Below are positions 18,710 through 26,613 of a DNA stretch of 49,490 nt, piece after piece. Numbering within the stretch: the first letter of the stretch is position 1; every line of letters starts with the position of its first letter. The notes under the pieces were generated by a model that worked only from the letters and a program-made list of their open reading frames with translations, was not told the DNA's origin and ran no database searches. The position numbers and the translations under genes are program-made. This DNA is from an uncultured Oscillospiraceae bacterium. Its GTDB lineage: Bacteria > Bacillota > Clostridia > Oscillospirales > Acutalibacteraceae. The stretch lies in the NCBI GenBank assembly GCA_949293315.1, contig CASFCH010000089.1:1-49490 (forward strand). The letters run 5' to 3'.

Positions 18710-19354
18710 TTACTGGAGCGCGTCCGCGGATGGATCAAACTCGAAATTCACATTGCCGCCCCCCGAGAACGACATTTCAATCTTAAATACATTCCCGGTT
18801 TTTGTGTATGTCCTCGTCTCCCCGGCGGAAACGCCAATGTTTCCGTTTTCGTTTTGATTATGCGGCGTAAGCGTCAGGGTATCCCCTGCGTCATTTAAAT
18901 TCCAGTAGCCGTCGCTCCACACGACATAATCTTCCCCTGTCTGAGCGACCAGAACATACAGCTCATATACCTTCCCGCTGATTCCGGAGGCAATCGGCTC
19001 ATCTGTATTTTTAAAGAGAATATAGGCCTCTCCCACCAAGTTTGCCCAAATCTTGTCTGCACCGACCACCTTGTAAAGGTCTCCCTTTTTCTCCGCGCGA
19101 ACAGGCGCCTGTGTTTCTTTCGCCGCAGGTTCGGTGTTTTCAGACTGTGAGGGCACTTCCGTGGGAATCTCCTCGGATGAAGGTTCTTCCGTTCTATCGG
19201 ATGTGACCGGTTCAGCAGACACCGGAACGCTTACCGACTCAGATATTCCCTCCGTTTGGCCCTGATCGTCTCCGCCGCAGCCTGAAAGCCCCATTGCCAA
19301 TACCGCCGCCCCCAATAAAACGGCTAAAATCCTGTGAATGGTTTTTCTCTTCAT
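18710..19354 (-). CDS. Putative lipoprotein of unknown function
   Basis: The 214-residue protein has a lipoprotein signal: positive n-region, hydrophobic core and lipobox LSGC with Cys26 as the lipidated residue. Residues about 28-90 are a Ser/Glu/Pro/Thr-rich flexible linker. Residues about 90-214 form a small globular beta-rich domain with many aromatic residues (YVVWSDGYWNLNDAGDTLTL, FSGGGNVNFEFDP). I do not recognise the family. The start is supported by AGGAGG about seven bases before ATG. It is separated from the rhamnoside cluster by a hairpin and from the repeat cluster by its own leader. Confidence 0.75.
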   Translation of the reverse strand: MKRKTIHRILAVLLGAAVLAMGLSGCGGDDQGQTEGISESVSVPVSAEPVTSDRTEEPSSEEIPTEVPSQSENTEPAAKETQAPVRAEKKGDLYKVVGADKIWANLVGEAYILFKNTDEPIASGISGKVYELYVLVAQTGEDYVVWSDGYWNLNDAGDTLTLTPHNQNENGNIGVSAGETRTYTKTGNVFKIEMSFSGGGNVNFEFDPSADALQ

Positions 19355-19401
19355 AAATTTTCCTCCTACCTTTCAGTTCTTTGGGGACCGTCCCTATATT
19401 T

Positions 19402-19421
19402 TGACTGCTTCCAAGCAGTCA
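19402..19421. repeat. Perfect inverted repeat in the lipoprotein leader
   Basis: TGACTGCTT and AAGCAGTCA form a nine-base perfect inverted repeat around CC, about 50-70 bases upstream of the lipoprotein start. It is followed towards the gene by another short palindrome, GGGACGGTCCC-like. It may be an operator or RNA hairpin; nothing shows which. Confidence 0.4.
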
Positions 19422-19507
19422 CAGGCTTAGTTCTGTAGGTATTTGCCATATTTTTTCTACTCATCTCTTATTCTATATTCATTATAATCACACGCGCCCA
19501 ATTTTTC

Positions 19508-19536
19508 TTGCATATTTGTTATTTTGTTTGTATAAT
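19508..19536 (+). promoter_or_regulatory. Consensus-like promoter without an evident gene
   Basis: TTGCAT (19508-19513) and TATAAT (19531-19536) have a 17-base spacer on the plus strand. No supported plus-strand gene follows before the repeat cluster at 19808. Positions 19355-19807 otherwise contain no coding sequence that I can support. Confidence 0.45.
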
Positions 19537-19807
19537 TGTAATCAGATCTGCTTTTCTTATTTTACCGCATTACTACATATTTCAAGGAAATTCTCCCTTT
19601 TTCCGAAGTGTATTTTCAAAAAGCCACTTTTCCTTCCCGACCAGTGGATGGAAAAATCCCCAAAAAGGGAACCTCATCTGTATCTTAAGGCTTGATCTTA
19701 GCCCCAATCCAGGGTTTCCCCCATCTACAATGAACCCGCCGGAAACTTTCATCCCTCTGCCAATGAATAAGGCCTCACAACACAAAAGGGTCTGTTCAAA
19801 ATAGAAT

Positions 19808-20104
19808 ACGACGGGAACTTGTATCCGCGCGACAGCCTTGCTCCGCAGGCGGGACCCCTTTGTCCGCTTTCGCGGACATTTCCTCTGACAGGAGAATTAC
19901 TTTACACAAGGGAGCCTTAAAGGTATAGGGCGGAAGTCTGTACAAATCTCGCAGGGAACGCCGCCGCGGCGTTCCGAAAGGGAGCCACAGCGGAAGAAAA
20001 AGGTTCCGGCTGTCAACCGACTCCCTCCGGCCACGCATTCACGTGACCGGGCGCGCTGCAAAGCGAAAATGGAATAGCGGCTTGCACCCAAGACAGGCAT
20101 CAAA
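19808..20104. repeat. Third composite intergenic repeat cluster
   Basis: This cluster contains diverged relatives of the modules at 1-240 and 3827-4265. Examples: GACATTTCCTCTGACAGGAGAATT (inverse of the small ATTCCCCT...AGGGGAAATGTC module), TTTACACAAGGGAGCC, TCTGTACAAA, and the palindrome GAACGCCGCCGCGGCGTTC (about 19957-19975). Frames through it are by-products of the repeat. Confidence 0.6.
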
Positions 20105-20111
20105 ACAACGC

Positions 20112-20150
20112 GCCCCTCAAAAGAAGCGGATTCGGCTTCCTTTGAGGGGC
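20112..20150 (-). terminator. Hairpin downstream of the second immunity gene
   Basis: GCCCCTCAAA and TTTGAGGGGC pair around an inner GAAGC/GCTTC stem. On the minus strand it precedes GCGTTGTTTT, so it can end the immunity copy-2 transcript. It differs in sequence from the terminator of copy 1. Confidence 0.5.
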
Positions 20151-20405
20151 AAATTTTGCGCATATCTTTAGGATTGGCTGTTTTGCAGCTGTCCCTTTTA
20201 AATTTTACCGCAGCCTGCTGTTTGGACATCTACGGTAAAACATTTTTTTGGATTTCTTCATCAATAGAGGAACAAGCCCGCACGAGTAACTGTAAAAAAA
20301 TATATCCGGCAAAAGGCAGCGCCTCCACAGAGCGCAGTGTACATCTTGTCTGCGCGACATGCTGCCGCTCCATTGGTACATATCCGCGCTTGAACAGATC
20401 GGGTA

Positions 20406-20657
20406 TCAGCCCTCAAATTCCGCCTTGATCCGCTCGTTTACCCGGGCGTCCATCCCATCCGGCAACAGCATTAAATCCTTTTCCAAAACCGGAATTTCTG
20501 CAATATCGTTTTTTTCGCCGTATTGCGGAAAGTTCACCAGCCATGTTCCATCAATAGACTCCGGATGACAGATCCAGCCCTGCATCCCTTTGTGCACACC
20601 ATCTTGTGTGTACCTCTCTTTTTCAACGATCACTTCGACGCAATCCATCTCTTTCAT
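20406..20657 (-). CDS. Putative orphan immunity protein, DUF4926-like, copy 2
   Basis: Eighty-three residues, differing from copy 1 at five positions (H31, S34, I35, D36, P56). Four changes cluster in a six-residue stretch, while the rest of the protein is identical, so the gene has stayed under constraint. Its ribosome site GGAGGT (in the toxin remnant) is intact, so it should still be translated. With no full toxin beside it, it may protect against a related toxin delivered by neighbours or made by the locus at 4853-5503. The family link is by resemblance only. Confidence 0.75.
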   Translation of the reverse strand: MKEMDCVEVIVEKERYTQDGVHKGMQGWICHPESIDGTWLVNFPQYGEKNDIAEIPVLEKDLMLLPDGMDARVNERIKAEFEG

Positions 20658-20658
20658 G

Positions 20659-20679
20659 TTACTTACCTCCGTATGGTGT
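20659..20679 (-). pseudogene. Fossil 3' end of the toxin gene
   Basis: On the minus strand the seven codons read Thr-Pro-Tyr-Gly-Gly-Lys-stop, identical to the toxin C-terminus at 4853-4873. The remainder of the toxin is missing. The retained bases include GGAGGT, the ribosome site of the immunity gene, which may explain why they were kept. Confidence 0.85.
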
Positions 20680-20861
20680 GGGATGTGAACTCTCGTGCCC
20701 CAAAAAAGGTTGGGCAGCAGGCCGAAGCGCGGCGAGCGCGTTTACAAGCGAGCAGCGACGGTGCGGCGTAACCTTTTTCGGAAAAGGAGACGCAGCGAAA
20801 TGAGTGCGCCGGTGACTTTTGCAAAAAAGTGGCCGCAAGCGATATGCAGCTTGCGGCGACG
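20680..20861. other. GC-rich spacer between the orphan immunity gene and tRNA-Gly
   Basis: No gene is supported. It contains a perfect hairpin GCCGCAAGC/GCTTGCGGC (about 20832-20857) and CGAAGCGCGGCGAGCGCG-type repeats. It marks the right edge of the duplication and may be part of another dispersed repeat. Confidence 0.4.
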
Positions 20862-20935
20862 TGGAGCAGGTGAGGGGAATCGAACCCCCGTGTTCAGCTT
20901 GGGAAGCTGACATTCTGCCATTGAACTACACCTGC
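20862..20935 (-). tRNA. tRNA-Gly (anticodon CCC)
   Basis: The minus strand folds as a full cloverleaf: acceptor GCAGGTG/CACCTGC; D-arm GTTCAATGGCAGAAT; anticodon stem TCAGC/GCTGA around loop TTCCCAA (anticodon CCC); T-arm GGGGGTTCGATTCCCCT; U discriminator and an encoded CCA end (20862-20864). It borders the accessory patch, and tRNA genes are common integration sites. I saw no repeated tRNA 3' end elsewhere in the window. Confidence 0.96.
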
Positions 20936-21029
20936 ATTTATTCAGTTCCAGCTTAGAAAGCGCTTTTATATTCTATCACACCCGGAAGAAAAAATCAACT
21001 CCAATTCTAAAAATTTCGCTCTCTAAAAA

Positions 21030-21575
21030 TCAGGCGCCGGCGTTGTGTTCCTCTGCCGCAGAACCGAGGCCATAGAAGAGCTCCCCGATCATCGCACGCG
21101 CGGTATCGGGATGCGCCGTCACCGCGAGAACGACATATCCGCTGATATTGACCGAGACGGCGCTGGTCAGTTTTTCATATTCGGCGGGGCTGATATTGCG
21201 GAAGGACTGCTCCTTGCTGCGGACGCGGCTGTTGACCGCGTCGATCACCTGGGCGCCATCTCGGCCCGGCGCGAGCTTAAAAACGGCGATTTCATCCGCA
21301 CGGGCGCTGTCCGTACTGATGTAGACGGCCGCCTCCTCCACCGTGCCCTCCTCATAGCTGTAATAGCTGGAGACCGCGTCCGAATCCAGACGGACAAACT
21401 GGACATTGTCGGTGCTCTTCATCAGGGAGTGGACGATCTCGGACACCGCCAGGCTCCCCGGCGCTACAGCGGTCAGTTCCTCGGCATACTCCACTCCGCC
21501 GCCGCAGCCGCCCAAAAGGGCAAGCCCCAGCAGCGCAGCCGCCGCGAGAGCCGCAGCCCGTGCACGGATCCCCAT
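21030..21575 (-). CDS. DUF4358-type lipoprotein
   Basis: The 181-residue protein has an Ala/Leu-rich signal with lipobox LGGC (Cys24). The remainder resembles DUF4358 proteins of Clostridia: YYSYEEGTVEEAAVYISTDS, DEIAVFKL, INSRV-like VNSRVRSKEQSF, and a final VVLAVTAHPDTARAMIGELF. Function is unknown in the family. GGAGGTGAA precedes the start. It is the next gene downstream of thrS on the same strand, but 155 bases separate them. Confidence 0.8.
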   Translation of the reverse strand: MGIRARAAALAAAALLGLALLGGCGGGVEYAEELTAVAPGSLAVSEIVHSLMKSTDNVQFVRLDSDAVSSYYSYEEGTVEEAAVYISTDSARADEIAVFKLAPGRDGAQVIDAVNSRVRSKEQSFRNISPAEYEKLTSAVSVNISGYVVLAVTAHPDTARAMIGELFYGLGSAAEEHNAGA

Positions 21576-21730
21576 CTCCCTTCACCTCCAAATAACTGTA
21601 TCCCGAATCCGCGGGAGACGGGCGCCGTACCGTAGAACGACATCCCGTCTCCCGTTATTTTATCATATTTTTCTTAAAAAGTCATTTCAAAACGGTTACA
21701 ATTTGCCGTTTTGCGCCGAATTCGGCACTT

Positions 21731-23641
21731 TTACAGGGAGCGGGTTCGGATCTGTTCCAGCGCACGGTCACAGAATTCGCGTACCGGAATCGCGCCCTCA
21801 TCGCCCTTGTCGCGCGCGCGGACGGAAACCGTGCCGCTCTCCCGCTCTTTCTCCCCGACGATGAGCATATAGGGGATCTTTTTCAGCTGCGCCTCGCGGA
21901 TCTTAAAGCCCATCTTCTCCGGGCGCTCATCCAGCTGCGCGCGCAGGCCGGCATCCCGCAGCTCGCGGAGCACGCCTTCGGCGTAATCATTATATTTTTC
22001 GGACACGGGGATCACCTTGACCTGCACCGGTGCCAGCCACAGTGGGAACGCACCCGCAAAGTGCTCCGTCAGGATGCCGATGAACCGCTCGATGCTGCCG
22101 AACACCACGCGGTGGATCATCACCGGGCGGTGCTTCTGGCCGTCCGCGCCCGTATACTCGAGCTCAAAGCGCTCGGGCAGCTGGAAGTCGAGCTGGATCG
22201 TGCCGCACTGCCACGTGCGGCCAAGGGAATCCTCCAGATGGAAGTCGATCTTCGGGCCGTAGAAGGCGCCGTCCCCCTCGTTGATGACGTATTCCTTGCC
22301 GATCTCCTCCAGCGCCGCTTTCAGGGCGTTTGTGGCCGTCTCCCAGTCCTCGAGCGCGCCCATGTGGTCCTCCGGCATGGTGGAGAGCTCCACATGGTAC
22401 TTGAAGCCGAAGAGGCTGTACACCTCGTCGATCAGGCGGACGACGCCCACGATCTCATCCTTGATCTGGTCGGGCGTCATGAAGATGTGCGCATCATCCT
22501 GTGTAAAGCAGCGCACGCGCATCAGGCCGTGCAGCGCGCCGGAGAGCTCGTGCCGGTGAACGAGCCCCAACTCGCCCATCCGCAGCGGCAGATCACGGTA
22601 GGAGTGCATCTGCGTCTTATAGACAAGGATGCCGCCCGGGCAGTTCATCGGCTTGATGGCAAAGTCCGTATCGTCGATCACGGTGGTGTACATGTTTTCC
22701 TTATAGTGATCCCAGTGGCCGGAGCGCTCCCACAGGCTTCGGTTGAGCATCATGGGGGTGGAGATCTCCTGATACCCGGCGCGCGTGTGCACCTCGCGCC
22801 AGTAGTCGATCAGCGTATTTTTCAGGATCATGCCGTTTGGCAGGAAAAACGGGAACCCCGGCCCCTCCTCCATGATGGTGAAGAGCTCCAGTTCCTTCCC
22901 AAGTTTGCGGTGGTCGCGCTTTTTGGCCTCCTCCAGCCTCGTCAGGTACTCCTCAAGCTGGCTGGCCTTGGGGAATGCGATGCCGTAGACGCGCTGAAGC
23001 ATCTTATTGTTGGCGTCGCCGTGCCAGTAGGCGCCCGTACAGCTTGTAAGTTTAAAGGCCTTTACACGCCCGGTGTCGGGAATATGCGGGCCGGCGCACA
23101 GCTCGTCAAACTCGCCCTGACGGTAGAAGGAGATGGCCTCCCCCTTGGAGGCATGCTCGCCGATCAGCTCCACCTTATAGGGTTCCTTTTTCTCCTCCAT
23201 CAGTGCGACTGCCTCATCCGCGGGGAGCTCAAACCGCTCGAGCGGCAGCGCCTCCTTGACGATCTTCTTCATCTCCGCCTCGATCTTTTCAAGCGTCTCG
23301 GGCGTAAAGGGCTCCGGGGTGTCAAAGTCGTAGTAGAAGCCATTCTCGATCGCGGGGCCGATCGTCAGCTTGACCTCGGGATACAGGCGCTTGACCGCCT
23401 GTGCCATCACGTGGGACGCCGTGTGCCAGAACGCATGCTTCCCCTCCGGGTCGTCAAAGGTCAGGATCTCCAGCCGGCAGTCCGCCGTCAGCGGCGTGCG
23501 CAGATCGCGCACCGCGCCGTCCACACGGCAGACGCAGGCCGACTTGTACAGTCCGGCGCCCAGACCTCTGGCCACCTCCATGGCGGTAATCCCGCTCTCA
23601 TACTCCCTGACCTCGCCATTTTTCAGTGTGACGTGAATCAT
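21731..23641 (-). CDS. thrS: Threonyl-tRNA synthetase
   Basis: The 636-residue class II synthetase charges tRNA-Thr. Start at 23641 (MIHVTLKNGEVREY), with AGGAGG eight bases upstream; the longer open frame runs into the leader. Domains in order: TGS (about 1-62), the editing/SAD domain with HTASHVMAQAVKRLYP, the class II core (NCPGGILVYK, RCFTQDDAHIFM, FYGPKIDFHLEDSLGR, RVVFGSIERFIGILTEH) and the anticodon-binding domain (about 540-636, LRDAGLRAQLDERPEKMGFK). Expression is controlled by the T-box leader immediately upstream. Confidence 0.97.
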   Translation of the reverse strand: MIHVTLKNGEVREYESGITAMEVARGLGAGLYKSACVCRVDGAVRDLRTPLTADCRLEILTFDDPEGKHAFWHTASHVMAQAVKRLYPEVKLTIGPAIENGFYYDFDTPEPFTPETLEKIEAEMKKIVKEALPLERFELPADEAVALMEEKKEPYKVELIGEHASKGEAISFYRQGEFDELCAGPHIPDTGRVKAFKLTSCTGAYWHGDANNKMLQRVYGIAFPKASQLEEYLTRLEEAKKRDHRKLGKELELFTIMEEGPGFPFFLPNGMILKNTLIDYWREVHTRAGYQEISTPMMLNRSLWERSGHWDHYKENMYTTVIDDTDFAIKPMNCPGGILVYKTQMHSYRDLPLRMGELGLVHRHELSGALHGLMRVRCFTQDDAHIFMTPDQIKDEIVGVVRLIDEVYSLFGFKYHVELSTMPEDHMGALEDWETATNALKAALEEIGKEYVINEGDGAFYGPKIDFHLEDSLGRTWQCGTIQLDFQLPERFELEYTGADGQKHRPVMIHRVVFGSIERFIGILTEHFAGAFPLWLAPVQVKVIPVSEKYNDYAEGVLRELRDAGLRAQLDERPEKMGFKIREAQLKKIPYMLIVGEKERESGTVSVRARDKGDEGAIPVREFCDRALEQIRTRSL

Positions 23642-23694
23642 TGACCAGTCCTCCTGTTCCCGCCCCGTTGAGGGCGCTCGTTTTATTGCTTGGA

Positions 23695-23957
23695 AACAAA
23701 AAAGCTTCATCCCGAATCTCGGGATGAAGCTGCAGCTCCACGGTTCCACCCAAGTTGCAGTCCGCAGGACGGACCGCCGCTCAACATGCCTTAACGCGGC
23801 GAACGGCACACCTTACGCGCCGGCGGGCGCTTCGGCGGCAGCTGTGGGAGCGGTACGAATCGGCGGCCCTCTGCCCCCGCTCTCAGCCGCGGCGGGGGCT
23901 CTCTGCGTCAGGCGCGGTGCCGGTCCGTTTTCCCATAGGCGCTGTTTCCCTCTGTTA
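23695..23957 (-). promoter_or_regulatory. T-box leader of thrS
   Basis: On the minus strand the T-box sequence GGGTGGAACCGTGGA lies at 23737-23751. It is followed by a strong terminator: GCTTCATCCCGA and TCGGGATGAAGC, then TTTTTT (about 23700-23732). The preceding ~200 bases are structured and should contain the specifier stem. An ACC (Thr) triplet occurs in GGCACCGCGCC near the 5' end, but I could not fix the specifier loop with confidence. Uncharged tRNA-Thr would stabilise the antiterminator and allow thrS transcription. Confidence 0.92.
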
Positions 23958-23963
23958 TCTGTG

Positions 23964-23992
23964 ATTGTACCACCCGCGGGCACGAATGTCAA
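23964..23992 (-). promoter_or_regulatory. Promoter of the T-box/thrS unit
   Basis: On the minus strand TTGACA (23987-23992) and TACAAT (23964-23969) are 17 bases apart, close to the sigma-A consensus. Confidence 0.85.
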
Positions 23993-24043
23993 TACAGAGC
24001 CCGGAAAAGCGCGGCGCATCCGGAGCCCGGCGCCTATTTTTTC

Positions 24044-24072
24044 TTGACACGGCGGCACACATGATATAAAAT
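24044..24072 (+). promoter_or_regulatory. Promoter of rny
   Basis: TTGACA (24044-24049) and TAAAAT (24067-24072) are 17 bases apart; the overlapping TATAAA at 24065 would give 15. The leader to the start is about 105 bases. It is divergent from the thrS promoter. Confidence 0.7.
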
Positions 24073-24182
24073 AGTCAATGATGGTGTTTCAAAATGGGAG
24101 TTTTTTGTAACATCGCCATAAATTATTTTTCTCATTGATTTTAATCTATGATCAAAATTGAATAGGAGGTGCTATTGCGGCT

Positions 24183-25733
24183 TTGGATTGGAAAAACATT
24201 GTTTTCCCCATTATCGCGATAATTGTCGGCCTGACGGTCGGCTTTATCATCGGCGTCATCTACCGCCGGCGCGTCGCAGAGGCCAAAATCGGTTCGGCCG
24301 ATGCGGAAGCCACGCGCATTATCAACCAAGCCCTTGCCGAGGCGGAATCCAAAAAGAAGGAGTCCATCCTGGAGGCGAAGGACGAGATCCATCGTCAGCG
24401 TACGGAGCTCGACCGCGAGCTGCGTGAGCGCAGAAATGAAGTCCAGCGCCAGGAGCGCAGGATCATCCAGAAGGAGGAATCCCTCGACAAGAAAATCGAG
24501 AATATCGAAAAAAAGGACGAGACGCTCAACCGCAAGATCAAAGAGGCGCAGGACCGTCTGGACGAGGCGGAGGCGCTGAAGAAGAGCGAATTCGAAATGC
24601 TTGAAAAGGTCTCCGGCTTTACAGCCGAACAGGCCAAGGAGATGCTGCTCAAGGAACTTGACGAGGAACTGGCCCACGAAAAGGCGGCCAAAATTCTCGA
24701 CTATGAGCAGCAGATCAAGGATGAGGCGGACTCCCGCGCACGGGAGATCATCGCCACCTCCATCCAGCGCTGCGCGGCGGAGCAGGCCGCGGAGGTCACT
24801 GTCTCCGTAGTGCCGCTGCCCAATGACGAGATGAAGGGCCGCATCATCGGCCGTGAGGGCCGCAATATCCGCGCGCTGGAGACGAGCACGGGCGTCGATC
24901 TGATCATCGACGACACGCCGGAGGCCATCACCGTCTCCTGCTTTGAGCCGGTGCGCCGTGAAATTGCCCGGGTCGCGCTGGAAAAGCTGATCGCAGACGG
25001 ACGGATTCATCCCGCCCGGATTGAAGAGACGGTGGAAAAGGCCCGCCGCGAGGTGGAGCAGACGATCAAGCAGACCGGCGACCGTGCCGTGGTGGACGCC
25101 GGCGTCAACGGCATTCACCCCGAGCTCGTCAAGCTGCTCGGGCGGCTGCGCTACCGCACCAGCTACGGCCAGAATGTGCTCAACCATTCACTGGAGGTCT
25201 CCTACCTGGCCGGACTGATGGCGGCGGAGATCGGTGCGGACGTCAAGACGGCCAAGCGTGCCGGCCTGCTGCATGATATCGGAAAGGCACTCGACCACGA
25301 GTTGGACGGCTCCCACGTCGATCTCGGTGTCGAATATGCAAAGAAGTATAAGGAGAGCGAGGCAGTCGTCCACGCGATCGCCGCGCATCACGGCGATATT
25401 GAGCCGCGCACGATTGTCGCCTGCCTGGTTCAGGCCGCGGACGCCATCTCCGCCGCACGGCCGGGCGCCCGCCGCGAAAATGTCCAGAACTATATCAAGC
25501 GTCTGGAGCAGCTGGAGGAGATCGCCAAATCCTTTGACGGCGTGGATACCTCCTTTGCCATCCAGGCCGGGCGCGAGATCCGCATCATGGTCAAGCCCGA
25601 GGTCATCACGGACGAAAAGATGCCGCTCATCGCGCGGGAGATCGTCCAGAAAATCGAGGCCGAGCTGGAGTATCCCGGCCAGATTAAGGTCAACATCATC
25701 CGCGAAAACCGTGCGGTTGATTACGCCAAATAA
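24183..25733 (+). CDS. rny: Ribonuclease Y
   Basis: Membrane-anchored endoribonuclease that initiates mRNA decay. The 516 residues match the family. Order: one N-terminal membrane helix (about 5-25), a long charged coiled coil (about 30-200), a KH RNA-binding domain with [15 protein letters not shown], and an HD domain whose metal site is [12 protein letters not shown]. The annotated TTG start is 13 bases from the AGGAGG core, rather long; an in-frame ATT nearer to it is too close. The true start may need N-terminal data, but the protein begins within a few residues of this point. Confidence 0.95.
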   Translation: MDWKNIVFPIIAIIVGLTVGFIIGVIYRRRVAEAKIGSADAEATRIINQALAEAESKKKESILEAKDEIHRQRTELDRELRERRNEVQRQERRIIQKEESLDKKIENIEKKDETLNRKIKEAQDRLDEAEALKKSEFEMLEKVSGFTAEQAKEMLLKELDEELAHEKAAKILDYEQQIKDEADSRAREIIATSIQRCAAEQAAEVTVSVVPLPNDEMKGRIIGREGRNIRALETSTGVDLIIDDTPEAITVSCFEPVRREIARVALEKLIADGRIHPARIEETVEKARREVEQTIKQTGDRAVVDAGVNGIHPELVKLLGRLRYRTSYGQNVLNHSLEVSYLAGLMAAEIGADVKTAKRAGLLHDIGKALDHELDGSHVDLGVEYAKKYKESEAVVHAIAAHHGDIEPRTIVACLVQAADAISAARPGARRENVQNYIKRLEQLEEIAKSFDGVDTSFAIQAGREIRIMVKPEVITDEKMPLIAREIVQKIEAELEYPGQIKVNIIRENRAVDYAK

Positions 25734-25746
25734 GCAAAAACGCCGC

Positions 25747-25784
25747 GGGGCGGGGCTATTGAGCTCCGCCCCTGTCTGTTTTTT
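25747..25784 (+). terminator. Terminator after rny
   Basis: GGGGCGGGGC pairs with GCTCCGCCCC around TATTGA, and a six-T run follows at 25779-25784. It separates rny from ymdB, so partial read-through or an unseen promoter is needed for the latter. Confidence 0.75.
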
Positions 25785-25811
25785 CCGCCGGCGCGGGGAA
25801 GGAGAAATCCA

Positions 25812-26591
25812 ATGAATGTGTTCTGCATCGGAGATGTGATCGGGCTCCCGGGATGTGAATTGGTACGCAGCGTCCTGCCGCCCTTCAAACGGCTGAAGGG
25901 GGTGGACCTGTGCATTGCCAACGGCGAAAACTCCGAGTTCGGCCGGGCCAAGGGGATCACCCGGAACTCCGCGGAGCATCTGTTTGACTCCGGGGTAGAC
26001 GTCATCACCACGGGCAATCACGTATTTAGCCAGAGCGCCTGCTATGAATATCTGGACACGTGCGAATTCATCGCCCGTCCCGCCAATCTGGCCTATGGAG
26101 GGGCGCCGGGGCGCGGCGTGGTCACGGTGGATATGGGGCGCCGGCGCGTAGCCGTCGTCAACCTCTCCGGCGCCGTCTGTATGGAATGCACCGAAGACCC
26201 CTTTCAAAAAATCGATACACTTCTGCCGGAGATCGCATCGTGCAAAATCAAGCTGCTGGACTTTCACGCGGAGGCCACCAGCGAAAAACGCGCCATGGGC
26301 TTCCATCTGGACGGCCGGTTCTCCGCCGTATTCGGAACCCATACCCATGTGCAGACGGCGGATGAGCAAATTCTCCCCGGCGGAACGGGATATATCACGG
26401 ATCTGGGCATGACCGGTCCGTCGGACTCTGTTCTGGGGATGGAGAAAACGGTTATCCTGCAAAAATTCCGCACCGGCATGCCGGTACGGTTTCAGGTCGC
26501 ACCGGGGGCATGCACCCTGAACGGGTGCCTGTTTACGATTGATGAAAATTCCGGATTGTGCACGCATGCCGAGCGCATCCAGCTCCAATAA
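25812..26591 (+). CDS. ymdB: YmdB-family metallophosphoesterase
   Basis: The 259-residue protein belongs to the family of B. subtilis YmdB, a cytosolic phosphodiesterase with reported activity on 2',3'-cyclic nucleotides. Metal-site motifs are intact: GDVIG (7-11), IANGENS, TGNHVF, LDFHAEATSEK and FGTHTHVQTAD. The neighbour rny is the usual partner in Firmicutes. AAGGAGAAAT precedes ATG. Confidence 0.93.
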   Translation: MNVFCIGDVIGLPGCELVRSVLPPFKRLKGVDLCIANGENSEFGRAKGITRNSAEHLFDSGVDVITTGNHVFSQSACYEYLDTCEFIARPANLAYGGAPGRGVVTVDMGRRRVAVVNLSGAVCMECTEDPFQKIDTLLPEIASCKIKLLDFHAEATSEKRAMGFHLDGRFSAVFGTHTHVQTADEQILPGGTGYITDLGMTGPSDSVLGMEKTVILQKFRTGMPVRFQVAPGACTLNGCLFTIDENSGLCTHAERIQLQ

Positions 26592-26613
26592 TAACTGCGG
26601 GAGGGACTGCAAT

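Larger units (their letters stand above)
20202..20679. repeat. 478-bp duplicated segment, copy 2
   Basis: It matches 4396-4873 in the same orientation and has equal length overall despite small compensating insertions and deletions. It carries the complete second immunity gene and the last six codons plus stop of the toxin. Similarity ends abruptly at 20679, where unrelated GC-rich sequence begins. Confidence 0.9.

Noticed and set aside
19508-19804. 98-codon plus-strand frame starting with TTG
   Set aside because: Its start overlaps the -35 box of the promoter-like element, it has no ribosome site, and the protein resembles nothing I recognise.
20659-20913. 84-codon minus-strand frame ending in TPYGGK
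   Set aside because: It crosses most of the tRNA-Gly gene and the spacer. Only its last six codons are meaningful, as the toxin remnant.
23737-23809. N-terminal extension of thrS to 23809
   Set aside because: The extension is translated T-box terminator sequence; ATG 23641 has AGGAGG at ideal distance.
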